DNA from: an uncultured Collinsella sp.
GTDB lineage: Bacteria; Actinomycetota; Coriobacteriia; Coriobacteriales; Coriobacteriaceae
Assembly (NCBI GenBank): GCA_902494035.1
Contig: CABURV010000056.1
Location: 1 to 11,258, forward strand
Length of the DNA stretch: 11,258 bases
Reading direction: 5' to 3'
Both the position numbers and the translations under genes were made by a program. The notes under the pieces are model-generated. The model searched no databases, was not told the origin of the DNA, and saw only the letters and a program-made list of their open reading frames with translations. Positions 1-6,698 of the stretch are shown here, piece by piece; position 1 is the first letter of the stretch; every line of letters starts with the position of its first letter.

Positions 1-623
1 ATAAAGGCGCGCTTGAGAAAACCCTGGCCAAGATAAGTGTGCGAACGCTCTTGCGCCAAGAAATCAGCCTCGCCGCACGGCAGCTCCCACACATCGCCCA
101 CGGCAGTCGCATGCTCTCGATCGAACCGGCGGCCGTCAAAGGTGGTGTAGCCCGCCGCGTCTCGCGGCAGCGTCTGATACTTGGTGGGATAGTAGCTCGG
201 TAAGGGCTTCTCCCCTTCCTCATACCAAGGTGCGATGGAGCCCCAGCCCAGCAACAGAGCACAAGCCTCGAGCACATCCTCCTCGAAAAGCTCGAGCTCG
301 ACAGCAAGGTCGGCCACGGTCACGCGACCATGACGATAGACAGCCGCGAGCACGCGATCGGCGCACGAGACATCGGTCGGATCCATACCGCAGATGGCAG
401 CGTAGCCACCCAGCAGCAGCGGGGTCACGCCAAACTTGGTTCCAATGCGACGCGACGTGTAATGGATGTCAAAGCGGCACGGCAGGCCCAAAAAGAACTC
501 GGTCACACGGACGCCGCAAGCACGTGCCGCCAAAAAGTGGCCGCCCTCGTGCAAAAACACGAGGACGGAAAGCATCAGCAGGCCCCAAAAGACCGATGAA
601 AGAACGCTCAGAACAGTATCCAT
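1..623 (-). CDS. rseP: RseP-type site-2 protease (M50 intramembrane zinc metalloprotease), 3' end truncated by window edge
   Basis: This gene probably cleaves membrane-embedded substrates such as anti-sigma factors within the cytoplasmic membrane. The visible 207 residues begin with a hydrophobic helix (about residues 5-24) that runs directly into the zinc motif HEGGH (H25, E26, H29). This is followed by FLGLP (45-49) and LLLGGYAAICGM (69-80), typical of the RseP/RasP N-terminus. The frame is open to the edge, so the PDZ region, the LDG-type third zinc ligand and later helices lie outside. After GGY, known RseP proteins reach the conserved KRAF-like segment within about 25 residues. Here that segment comes at about residues 203-207, leaving an unusual insert that includes a winged-helix-like stretch (about 88-135). 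The ATG start lies 25 bases after the dxr stop. Its nearest Shine-Dalgarno match (AAGGA, 639-643) is 15 bases away, so initiation looks weak or coupled to dxr. It is the last visible gene of the pyrH-frr-uppS-cdsA-dxr unit. Confidence 0.9.
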   Translation of the reverse strand, partial: MDTVLSVLSSVFWGLLMLSVLVFLHEGGHFLAARACGVRVTEFFLGLPCRFDIHYTSRRIGTKFGVTPLLLGGYAAICGMDPTDVSCADRVLAAVYRHGRVTVADLAVELELFEEDVLEACALLLGWGSIAPWYEEGEKPLPSYYPTKYQTLPRDAAGYTTFDGRRFDREHATAVGDVWELPCGEADFLAQERSHTYLGQGFLKRAF

Positions 624-648
624 AAAACGAAAAAGCAATCCTTATGGG

Positions 649-1836
649 TTAGGAACGGGTTGCGGCGAGCACCTGCGCAGCTTTTTCACGCGCCCACGCA
701 TCGATGTCGCGAAGCTGCTCAAACGAATCGACTGCCTGCATATCGTGGGCATCCATGCAGGATTCCACAATGCGATCGATATCGGTAAAGCTGCAGCCAT
801 CGTGCAGGAAGGCATCAACGGCGACCTCGTTGGCGGCATTGAGCACGCACGGCATGGTGCCACCCGTCTTGCCGGCACGCTCGGCCAGTGCCAGACAGCG
901 GAAGGTATCCATGTCGGCAGCATCAAACGTGAGCTGCCCCAGCTCGCGGAAATCGATACGAGGCGCTGGGGTATCCCAACGCTCGGGATACGAGAACGCG
1001 AACTGGATGGGAATACGCATGTCGGAAGCACCGAGATGCGCCATCACAGAGCCGTCGGCGAACTCGACCATAGAGTGAATCTTGGACTGACGCTGCACGA
1101 CCACGTTAATGAAATCGAGGTCGCAATTAAACAGATGCATGGCCTCAATGCGCTCCAGGCCCTTGTTCATGAGGGTGGCGGAGTCAATGGTGATCTTTGC
1201 ACCCATGGCCCACGTGGGATGTGCGAGGGCATCGGCGCGCGTCACGCGATCGAGCTCGTCGCGCGTGCGGCCAAAGAACGGACCGCCCGAGCAGGTGAGC
1301 CAAATACAATGAGCCTCGCGTGGGTTCTCCCCCAGATAGCACTGGTAGATGGCGGAGTGCTCAGAATCGACTGGAATAAGCTGGCCCGGTTGCGCCAACG
1401 GCATAAGCAAGTCGCCACCGACGACGAGGGACTCCTTGTTGGCAAGGGCAAGGCGCTTATTTGAGGTCAAGGCCGCATGGCTCGCCTCGAGACCGGCGGC
1501 GCCCACAATAGCGACGAGCACGCAGTCGACATCGTCGCGACGCGCGAGCTCGCAAACCGCTTGCGCGCCAACGCCAAGCTTCGTTCCCTCGGGCAGCTCC
1601 TGCAGCACGGCGTCATCGCCATGAGCGACATCGGCCACGGCAACCGCCGGAACCGAGAACTCGCGGGCAGCGGCAACGAGCTCGGAGGTACTGGAGTTAA
1701 CGGACAGCGCCGTCACCTGCAGGAGATCGGCATGCTGGCGGCACACATCGAGCGCCTGAGTGCCGATAGAGCCCGTACAGCCCAGGATGGCAACACGGAG
1801 ACGTCCATCGGGGCCATACGTCGTCTGGAAGGACAT
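649..1836 (-). CDS. dxr: 1-deoxy-D-xylulose 5-phosphate reductoisomerase (DXP reductoisomerase)
   Basis: Dxr converts 1-deoxy-D-xylulose 5-phosphate to 2-C-methyl-D-erythritol 4-phosphate with NADPH. This is the first committed step of the MEP isoprenoid pathway in the cytosol. The 395-residue length matches the family. Visible signatures are the NADPH-binding GCTGSIG (residues 19-25), LANKESLVVGG (131-141), and the metal-binding VDSEHSAIYQ (156-165, with D157 and E159). Further on are CSGGPF (182-187), the active-site loop HPTWAMG (206-212, the region contacted by fosmidomycin in characterised enzymes) and NKGLERIEA (224-232, with E231). The ATG shares one base with the cdsA stop (TAATG), suggesting translational coupling, and GGAGG (1846-1850) lies 9 bases upstream. 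Its presence means isoprenoids come from the MEP route. The product supplies precursors for UppS, two genes upstream in the same unit. All key residues appear intact. Confidence 0.97.
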   Translation of the reverse strand: MSFQTTYGPDGRLRVAILGCTGSIGTQALDVCRQHADLLQVTALSVNSSTSELVAAAREFSVPAVAVADVAHGDDAVLQELPEGTKLGVGAQAVCELARRDDVDCVLVAIVGAAGLEASHAALTSNKRLALANKESLVVGGDLLMPLAQPGQLIPVDSEHSAIYQCYLGENPREAHCIWLTCSGGPFFGRTRDELDRVTRADALAHPTWAMGAKITIDSATLMNKGLERIEAMHLFNCDLDFINVVVQRQSKIHSMVEFADGSVMAHLGASDMRIPIQFAFSYPERWDTPAPRIDFRELGQLTFDAADMDTFRCLALAERAGKTGGTMPCVLNAANEVAVDAFLHDGCSFTDIDRIVESCMDAHDMQAVDSFEQLRDIDAWAREKAAQVLAATRS

Positions 1837-2735
1837 TACAGCACGCCTCCGATCATCAGCATCAGCTGCGCGGTGATGCAGCCGAAGATAAGCGAATCGC
1901 TTCGATCGAGCATGCCGCCGTGGCCCGGGATAAGGTTACCGGAATCCTTGACGCCCACACCGCGCTTGATGCGCGACTCGATAAGGTCGCCGATAACGCC
2001 CAGAATGGACACGACCACGCCGCACAGCAGCGCATAGGGCAGGCTGAGCTTGTAGAGGTGCGTCGCCCACAGGATGAGCCAAATCAAAACCGAGCCCAGG
2101 ATGCCGCCGACAAACCCCTCCCAGCTCTTTTTGGGAGAGATCTTGGGAACCATCTTATGCTTGCCGATACGGCTGCCCACGATGTAGGCAAACGAATCGG
2201 AGACCCAAAGGGACGCGCAAACGCCCACCGAAAGCAGGGCGCCGGCAAAACCGGGCACGGCATCGCGCAGCAGCACGATAGCCGACAGCATAAAGCCAGT
2301 GTAAATGGGACCCATGAGCGTCACGGCCACATCAGAGATTCGGGTACGCGGCGACCAGACATACCAAATGCCCACAGCGAGCATCAGAGCAAAAAGCAGG
2401 GCATTCAGCAACATCGAATCGCCCAACGCCGACAGCGGAAAGAGTACGGCGGCAGCGATACCCATGCGCTCGTTAGCCATCTTGCCATCGAGCCTTGTCA
2501 TACGGAAAAACTCATAGCAGCACAGACCGCTCATGACAGAAACAAAGATGGCCGTGGGCACGATACCCAAAACCAGGCACAGGATAAAGACAACGGCGTA
2601 GACGATACCGGCGGCGGCACGGGTAATAAAGCCCGCCAGCCACGTACCGGTTCCGCTCTTCGCCGCAGGCGCTCCCGCAGTGGCAGCTTTGCGCGCAGGC
2701 GCTTTGGGAGCAGTTGCCTTGGGACGATCGGACAC
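1836..2735 (-). CDS. cdsA: Phosphatidate cytidylyltransferase (CDP-diacylglycerol synthase)
   Basis: CdsA makes CDP-diacylglycerol from phosphatidic acid and CTP at the cytoplasmic membrane, the branch point for phospholipids. The protein (299 residues) has several hydrophobic segments (roughly 34-75, 92-128, 135-158, 164-188, 208-226, 233-250 and 282-299). It ends with the family signature: ESRIKRGVGVKD followed by GHGGMLDRSD (residues 253-280). Serine stands between the final Arg and Asp, where a hydrophobic residue is more usual. The first 29 residues are rich in Ala, Pro, Lys and Arg and form a charged tail ahead of the first membrane segment. The start is GTG, two bases after the uppS stop, with a strong GAGGAGG (2743-2749) 7 bases upstream inside the uppS 3' end. 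The stop overlaps the dxr start by one base, so expression is likely coupled to its neighbours. Confidence 0.95.
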   Translation of the reverse strand: MSDRPKATAPKAPARKAATAGAPAAKSGTGTWLAGFITRAAAGIVYAVVFILCLVLGIVPTAIFVSVMSGLCCYEFFRMTRLDGKMANERMGIAAAVLFPLSALGDSMLLNALLFALMLAVGIWYVWSPRTRISDVAVTLMGPIYTGFMLSAIVLLRDAVPGFAGALLSVGVCASLWVSDSFAYIVGSRIGKHKMVPKISPKKSWEGFVGGILGSVLIWLILWATHLYKLSLPYALLCGVVVSILGVIGDLIESRIKRGVGVKDSGNLIPGHGGMLDRSDSLIFGCITAQLMLMIGGVL

Positions 2736-2737
2736 GA

Positions 2738-3532
2738 TTAAGCCTCCTCGGTCTTGCTCAGTCCACCAAACCTACGGTCACGGCCCTGATAGGCCAAAAT
2801 GGCGTCGACAAGGCCCCAACGATCAAAGTCGGGCCAATAGGTATCGGTGACGTAGAATTCGGAATAAGCCACCTGCCACAGCAGATAGTTCGAAAGGCGC
2901 AGCTCACCAGAAGTGCGAATCACAAGCTCAGGATCGGGAAGGCCAGCGGTATAGAGGTGGGAAGCCACCATGTCGTCATCAATTGCGGCAGGATCGATCT
3001 TACCGGCGGCAGCGTCGAATGCGATCTGACGGACAGCGCGGGTAATCTCGGCACGCGCGCCGTAGTTGACGGCAAGCGCCAGCGTCATACCGGTGTGATC
3101 GGCGCACTCGGCAAGACCGCGTTCAAAAACGTCGCGGGTCTTCTTGGGCAGCGCGGAAATGTCACCCAAAAAGACAACACGCACGTTTTCGCGCTTCAGA
3201 AGCGGCAGCTCGTCGATGAACGTCTTAGCAAACAGATGCATCAAGACGTTGACCTCATGCTGCGGGCGGTTCCAATTTTCGGTAGAAAACGCATAGGCCG
3301 AAAGCACGTCGACGCCCAGGCGCACGCAGGCGGTAATGATCTCGCGAAGGGAGACAATACCCGCCTTGTGGCCCTCGGTGCGTGCAAGACCGCGCGACGT
3401 AGCCCAACGACCGTTGCCGTCCATGATGCACGAGATATGGTGCGGAATGTTATTGAGGTCAAGGTCGGAAAAACCGACGCCCGCAGGGGCGTCGGCAAAG
3501 TACTCGACCAGTTTATGCTCGTCGTATTGCAC
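2738..3532 (-). CDS. uppS: Isoprenyl transferase (undecaprenyl diphosphate synthase family, cis-type)
   Basis: This cis-prenyltransferase extends farnesyl diphosphate with isopentenyl diphosphate to form the polyprenyl carrier for cell-wall assembly. It acts in the cytosol at the membrane surface. The 264 residues contain the hallmark IMDGNGRWA (36-44, catalytic Asp38) and an RTEGHKAG segment (51-58). They also contain STENWNRP (83-90) and the C-terminal RTSGELRLSNYL (206-217), followed by WQVAYSEFY (219-227) and YWPDF (232-236). These cover the diphosphate- and Mg-binding sites. The start is GTG, one base after the frr stop. A GGAG (3540-3543) lies 7 bases upstream within the end of frr, and the first ATG in frame is already inside the catalytic motif, so GTG is the sensible choice. 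About 25 residues precede the core, which is normal. Chain length (C55 or other) cannot be read from the sequence. Confidence 0.95.
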   Translation of the reverse strand: MQYDEHKLVEYFADAPAGVGFSDLDLNNIPHHISCIMDGNGRWATSRGLARTEGHKAGIVSLREIITACVRLGVDVLSAYAFSTENWNRPQHEVNVLMHLFAKTFIDELPLLKRENVRVVFLGDISALPKKTRDVFERGLAECADHTGMTLALAVNYGARAEITRAVRQIAFDAAAGKIDPAAIDDDMVASHLYTAGLPDPELVIRTSGELRLSNYLLWQVAYSEFYVTDTYWPDFDRWGLVDAILAYQGRDRRFGGLSKTEEA

Positions 3533-3533
3533 C

Positions 3534-4070
3534 TTAGATCTCCATGACCTCGGCTTCTTTTTCCTTCAGAAGCTCCTCGACCTTGGCGACATACTCATCG
3601 GTGTGCTTCTGGACCTTGGCCTGCTCGCGACGGACATCGTCCTCGGTGAGCTCCTCATCGCGCTCGAGCTTGTTGTTGAAGTCGCGACGGATGTTACGGA
3701 TAGACACCTTGGCCTGCTCTGCGTACTCGCGGCACTCCTTGACGAGCTCGCGACGGCGCTCCTCGGTGGGAGCCGGGAACGGCAGACGAACGACGGTGCC
3801 ATCGGAGTTGGGGGTAATACCCAAATCGGAAGCGCCGATGGCCTTGACGATAGCGTTGATGAGCGCCTTGTCCCACGGCTCGATGAGCAGCATGTGGGCC
3901 TCGGGGGTCTTGACGGCGGCAACCTGCGTGACCGGCGTGGGAACACCGTAATAATCGACGGTGATGTCGGACAGAATGTTGGCATTGGCGCGGCCGGTAC
4001 GGACCTTGGAGAAGTTATGCTTGAGGGACTCGAGCGACTTGTCCATATGGGCGGTGATGTTATCTGCCAT
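3534..4070 (-). CDS. frr: Ribosome recycling factor
   Basis: RRF splits post-termination ribosomes together with EF-G in the cytosol. The 178 residues are slightly shorter than the common 185. Visible signatures are KVRTGRANANIL (22-33), YYGVPTPVTQVA (40-51) and SIRNIRRD (123-130, the basic patch on the long helix that contacts rRNA in known structures). A long charged helical C-terminus (about 105-175) follows, matching domain I; the middle part (about 31-104) corresponds to domain II. ATG lies two bases after the pyrH stop, with a perfect AGGAGG (4078-4083) 7 bases upstream. A second in-frame ATG at codon 9 is less well placed. The pyrH-frr pairing is one of the most conserved bacterial gene neighbours and supports the call. 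Nothing is unusual in the protein. Confidence 0.97.
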   Translation of the reverse strand: MADNITAHMDKSLESLKHNFSKVRTGRANANILSDITVDYYGVPTPVTQVAAVKTPEAHMLLIEPWDKALINAIVKAIGASDLGITPNSDGTVVRLPFPAPTEERRRELVKECREYAEQAKVSIRNIRRDFNNKLERDEELTEDDVRREQAKVQKHTDEYVAKVEELLKEKEAEVMEI

Positions 4071-4072
4071 GC

Positions 4073-4795
4073 TTAATCCTCCTGATAGACGAGCGTGCCG
4101 ACGGGCTCACCCGAAAGCGCGCGCTTGACGGTGTCCTCGCCATCGATGTTGAGGACCAAAATCGGCATACGGTTATCCTGGCACAGTGCCGTAGCCGTGG
4201 AATCCATAACCTGCAGACCGCGGACGAGAACCTCGTGATAGGTAATCTTGTCAAAACGGACGGCATCGGCGCACTTGACGGGATCCTTGTCGTAGATGCC
4301 GTCAACCTTGGTGGCTTTAATCAGAATCTCGGCGCCGATCTCGCACGCACGAAGAGCCGCGGCGGTGTCGGTCGTAAAGTACGGATTGCCCGAACCGGCG
4401 GCAAAAATAACGACGTTGCCCTTGGAAAGGTGGTTGATGGCGCGACGGCGAATATAGGGCTCGCAGATCTCGTTCATCTGGATAGCGCTCATCACGCGGC
4501 AGGGAACATCGTTATGCTCGAAGGCATCCTGCAGGGCGAGCGCGTTCATAACGGTTGCCAGCATGCCCATGTAGTCGGCCTGAGCACGCTCCATGCCACC
4601 GGCAGCGCCGGCCATGCCGCGGAAAATATTGCCGCCGCCGACAACGACGCCGACCTCATGGCCAACGGCGAGCAGCTCCTTGACCTGCTTGGCAAGATGG
4701 TCGGTAACCTTGGGGTCGATGCCATATTGGCCGTCGCCCATCAGCGCTTCGCCGGAAAGCTTAAGAAGCACGCGTTTATATCGGATGTCGGACAA
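4073..4795 (-). CDS. pyrH: UMP kinase (uridylate kinase)
   Basis: PyrH phosphorylates UMP to UDP with ATP for pyrimidine nucleotide supply; it is a cytosolic hexamer of the amino acid kinase fold. The 240 residues match family length. Visible signatures are KLSGEAL (12-18, phosphate-binding Lys12), GVVVGGGNIFRGM (49-61) and RAQADYMGMLATVMNALAL (70-88, UMP-binding Asp74). They are followed by GSGNPYFTTDTAAALRA (134-150) and ATKVDGIYDKDP (161-172). The start is TTG, chosen because AAAGGAGG (4802-4809) lies 6 bases upstream and the encoded N-terminus is the normal distance ahead of KLSGE. It is separated from tsf by an intrinsic terminator and has a candidate extended -10 promoter at 4826-4834, so it probably heads the pyrH-frr-uppS-cdsA-dxr-rseP unit. 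In well-studied family members UTP inhibits and GTP activates; this cannot be judged here. Confidence 0.97.
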   Translation of the reverse strand: MSDIRYKRVLLKLSGEALMGDGQYGIDPKVTDHLAKQVKELLAVGHEVGVVVGGGNIFRGMAGAAGGMERAQADYMGMLATVMNALALQDAFEHNDVPCRVMSAIQMNEICEPYIRRRAINHLSKGNVVIFAAGSGNPYFTTDTAAALRACEIGAEILIKATKVDGIYDKDPVKCADAVRFDKITYHEVLVRGLQVMDSTATALCQDNRMPILVLNIDGEDTVKRALSGEPVGTLVYQED

Positions 4796-4796
4796 A

Positions 4797-4809
4797 GCGA
4801 TCCTCCTTT
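4797..4809 (-). promoter_or_regulatory. Strong ribosome-binding site that fixes the TTG start of pyrH
   Basis: The minus strand reads AAAGGAGG at 4802-4809, followed by a 6-base spacer and then TTG at 4795-4793. No ATG exists at a better place before the conserved KLSGE motif, so this site supports initiation at TTG. Confidence 0.8.
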
Positions 4810-4825
4810 AGATTGAACTCTCAAC

Positions 4826-4834
4826 ATTCTATCA
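4826..4834 (-). promoter_or_regulatory. Candidate extended -10 promoter for pyrH
   Basis: On the minus strand the sequence TGATAGAAT contains TG, one base, then TAGAAT (five of six matches to TATAAT), the form of an extended -10 element. No good -35 box is seen 17 bases upstream, where the tsf terminator and a small hairpin lie; extended -10 promoters often lack one. Transcription would start near 4819-4820, leaving a leader of about 24 bases before the TTG start of pyrH. Read-through from rpsB-tsf is the alternative. Confidence 0.45.
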
Positions 4835-4836
4835 AA

Positions 4837-4852
4837 GGCTCTAAGAAGAGCC
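4837..4852 (-). repeat. Small inverted repeat between the tsf terminator and the pyrH promoter
   Basis: Arms of 6 bp (GGCTCT and AGAGCC) flank a 4-base loop. On the minus strand it is followed by only TTT, so it may add to termination but is not a convincing terminator alone. It lies where a -35 box for pyrH would be expected and overlaps no gene. Confidence 0.5.
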
Positions 4853-4855
4853 ATG

Positions 4856-4890
4856 AAAAAGCAGGCTGTGAGTAAAACCCACAGCCTGCT
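4856..4890 (-). terminator. Rho-independent terminator after tsf
   Basis: An 11-bp perfect stem (arms 4880-4890 and 4860-4870, AGCAGGCTGTG and CACAGCCTGCT on the minus strand) with a 9-base loop is followed by five T residues (4860-4856, the first shared with the stem). It lies 23 bases after the tsf stop in the direction of transcription and closes the rpsB-tsf unit. On the plus strand the run following the stem is not T-rich, so it is one-directional. Confidence 0.92.
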
Positions 4891-4913
4891 CATTACCAGC
4901 TACAAGAGCTTAT

Positions 4914-5783
4914 TTACTCGCCACGGACCAGACGGTCAAAGGCAACGACGGTAATGGTGTCGCCGAGCTCCTTGGAGACCTGCTCTGCGTACTTCTTGAT
5001 GGTGAGGGAGCTGTCCTTGATGAACTCCTGCTCGGTGAGCACGGACTGCTTGTAGAACTTCTCCAGACGGCCGACAGCCATCTTCTCCTGAATGGCCTCG
5101 GGCTTGCCGGACTCGGCAGCCTGAGCCATGTAGATCTGCTTCTCGTGCTCGACGGTCTCGGCCGGAACCTGATCGCGGGTAGCGCAGATCGGGGCGACAG
5201 CGGCAACCTGAAGGGCAACGTCGTGAGCGAAGGTCTTGAAGGATTCAGCCTGAGCGGTCTCAGCCTTCTCGAAGGCGAACTCGACGAGGACGCCGATCTT
5301 ACCACCCATGTGGATGTAAGAAGCGAGCGCGCCGTTCTCAGCCTTGCGGGCAGCGAAGCGGGAGATCTTCATGTTCTCGCCCATGATGTGAATCATCTCG
5401 GTGAGCTCGGAGGAAACGGTCTCCTCGCCCATCGGCTTCTCGAGCAGAGCGTCGACGTCAGCAGGCTCGGTGGTAGCGACAACCTCAGCGACCTTGGAAG
5501 CAAAGCCGGTGAACTTGGCGTTAGAGCCAACGAAGTCGGTCTCGCAGGAGAGCTCGAGCAGAGCGCCGGTCTTGCCATCCTCGGAGACGAACGCGGCGAC
5601 AGCGCCCTCGTTGGTCTCACGGCCAGCCTTCTTGGCAGCCTTGGCAAGGCCGTTCTTACGCAGAACGTCGACAGCGGCGTCCATGTCGCCGTCAGCCTCG
5701 ACGAGAGCCTTCTTGCACTCCATCATCGGGGAGTCGGTCATCTCGCGGAGCTGCTTGACCATAGCGGCGGTAATCTGGGCCAT
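4914..5783 (-). CDS. tsf: Translation elongation factor Ts
   Basis: EF-Ts is the guanine nucleotide exchange factor for EF-Tu in the cytosol. The 289 residues open with AQITAAMVKQLREMTDSPMM and ECKKAL, matching the N-terminal module that contacts EF-Tu. The core has CETDFVGSN (from about residue 80, TDFV at 82-85), the motif whose Asp and Phe disturb Mg binding in EF-Tu. The usual TGAG in the N-terminal motif is TDSP here. I place the start at the ATG at 5783, because GAAAGGAA (5789-5796) sits 5 bases upstream and the protein then begins in the normal register. An ATG five codons earlier (5798) would put the Shine-Dalgarno site inside the gene. It lies 45 bases after rpsB with no terminator between them and is followed by a strong intrinsic terminator. 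Confidence 0.96.
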   Translation of the reverse strand: MAQITAAMVKQLREMTDSPMMECKKALVEADGDMDAAVDVLRKNGLAKAAKKAGRETNEGAVAAFVSEDGKTGALLELSCETDFVGSNAKFTGFASKVAEVVATTEPADVDALLEKPMGEETVSSELTEMIHIMGENMKISRFAARKAENGALASYIHMGGKIGVLVEFAFEKAETAQAESFKTFAHDVALQVAAVAPICATRDQVPAETVEHEKQIYMAQAAESGKPEAIQEKMAVGRLEKFYKQSVLTEQEFIKDSSLTIKKYAEQVSKELGDTITVVAFDRLVRGE

Positions 5784-5828
5784 TGTGGTTCCTTTCAAAG
5801 AGATGAAAAAGAATTAACTAAGACTGAT

Positions 5829-6557
5829 TTACTCGGCCTTGGGCTCAGCGGCCATCTCGGCCTCGGAGACCTGCTCCTTACCAGAGCCAGCGAGGCAGGC
5901 GTCAGCCATGAGCTCGCACATAAGGGTGACAGCGGAGATAGCGTCATCGTTGCAGGGGATGCCGTACTCGACCTCGTCGGGATCGGAGTTGGTGTCGATC
6001 AGGGCGACGACGGGGATGTTCAGGCGCTGAGCCTCCTTGATGGCGTTCTCCTCGCGCTTGGTGTCGATGACGAAGAGAGCCTGGGGCAGACCCTTCATGT
6101 CGCGGGCGCCACCGAGGTTGGTCTGGAGCTTGGTGAGCTCCTTGCCGAGAACAGCCTGCTCCTTCTTGGGCAGAACAGCCATGCGGCCGTCCTCGACCAT
6201 GGCCTCGAGCTCCTCCATGCGGTTGATGCGGGAGCGGATGGTGACGAAGTTGGTCAGCATACCGCCGAGCCAACGCTGGTTGATGTAAGGCATGTTGGCG
6301 CGCTCAGCAGCGTTCTTGACGGCCTCCTGAGCCTGCTTCTTGGTGCCGACGAATAGCACGTTGCCACCCTTGGCGACGTTCTTGACGAAGGTGTAGGCCT
6401 GGTCGGCGTCGAGGATGGTCTGCTTGAGGTCGAGGATGTAGATGCCGTTGCGCTCACCGAAGATGAACGGCTTCATCTTGGGGTTCCAGCGACGGGTCTG
6501 GTGACCGAAGTGGCAGCCGGCCTCGAGCAGGGTGCGGATATTAATCTTGGTAGCCAT
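5829..6557 (-). CDS. rpsB: 30S ribosomal protein S2
   Basis: S2 is a late-assembling small-subunit protein that helps bind S1-like functions near the mRNA exit. The 242 residues contain the full S2 fold. Visible signatures are LLEAGCHFGHQTRRWNPKMK (10-29), IFGERNGIYILDL (32-44), LFVGTKKQAQEAV (68-80) and NQRWLGGMLTNF (93-104). The later segment FVIDTKREENAIKEAQRL (160-177) precedes the IPVVALIDTNSDP motif. A short acidic C-terminal tail (about the last 20 residues, Glu/Ala-rich) follows the conserved core. ATG has AGGAGG (6564-6569) 6 bases upstream. It is the first gene after a strong promoter and a leader of about 134 bases, and is followed by tsf, the usual partner. S2 autoregulates rpsB-tsf in other bacteria through its leader; whether it does here is inference. 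Confidence 0.97.
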   Translation of the reverse strand: MATKINIRTLLEAGCHFGHQTRRWNPKMKPFIFGERNGIYILDLKQTILDADQAYTFVKNVAKGGNVLFVGTKKQAQEAVKNAAERANMPYINQRWLGGMLTNFVTIRSRINRMEELEAMVEDGRMAVLPKKEQAVLGKELTKLQTNLGGARDMKGLPQALFVIDTKREENAIKEAQRLNIPVVALIDTNSDPDEVEYGIPCNDDAISAVTLMCELMADACLAGSGKEQVSEAEMAAEPKAE

Positions 6558-6692
6558 GTTAAACCTCCTGTGGTTTGCCTCCGCGCGGGGTCATCCTCCA
6601 AAACCAACCCGGACATGTGCTACCAAAGCCCGGGCACCACGGTATGAAGTAGCCGCGCGTGCGTGATAAAAACATGTTGCCGTGAAGCAACC
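6558..6692 (-). promoter_or_regulatory. Probable structured 5' leader of rpsB-tsf
   Basis: From the predicted start near 6692 the RNA can form several helices, read directly from the bases. First is a 5'-terminal hairpin (arms 6687-6691 and 6676-6680, GTTGC and GCAAC). Second is a 7-bp long-range helix (6653-6659 with 6582-6588) that encloses a 5-bp CCCGG/CCGGG hairpin (6630-6634 with 6608-6612). Third is a 5-bp hairpin (6572-6576 with 6561-6565) that holds part of the AGGAGG ribosome-binding site in its loop and stem. This would fit autoregulation by S2, as known for rpsB in other bacteria, but no known leader motif was recognised and the energies were not computed. Confidence 0.4.
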
Positions 6693-6698
6693 CGATGA

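Noticed and set aside
466..1464. Plus-strand open frame opposite dxr and rseP
   Set aside because: The minus strand carries complete, motif-rich Dxr and RseP; the plus frame shows no family signature and crosses the gap between two real genes.
5784..5798. Five-codon longer start for EF-Ts
   Set aside because: Its codons form the Shine-Dalgarno site for the ATG at 5783, and EF-Ts proteins usually start at that register.
5145..6356. Long open frame on the plus strand, about 403 codons, across tsf and rpsB
   Set aside because: It is antisense to two certain genes whose strong codon bias keeps the opposite frame open; the translation is Leu/Gly/Ser-rich with no recognisable motif and no promoter or ribosome-binding site was seen.
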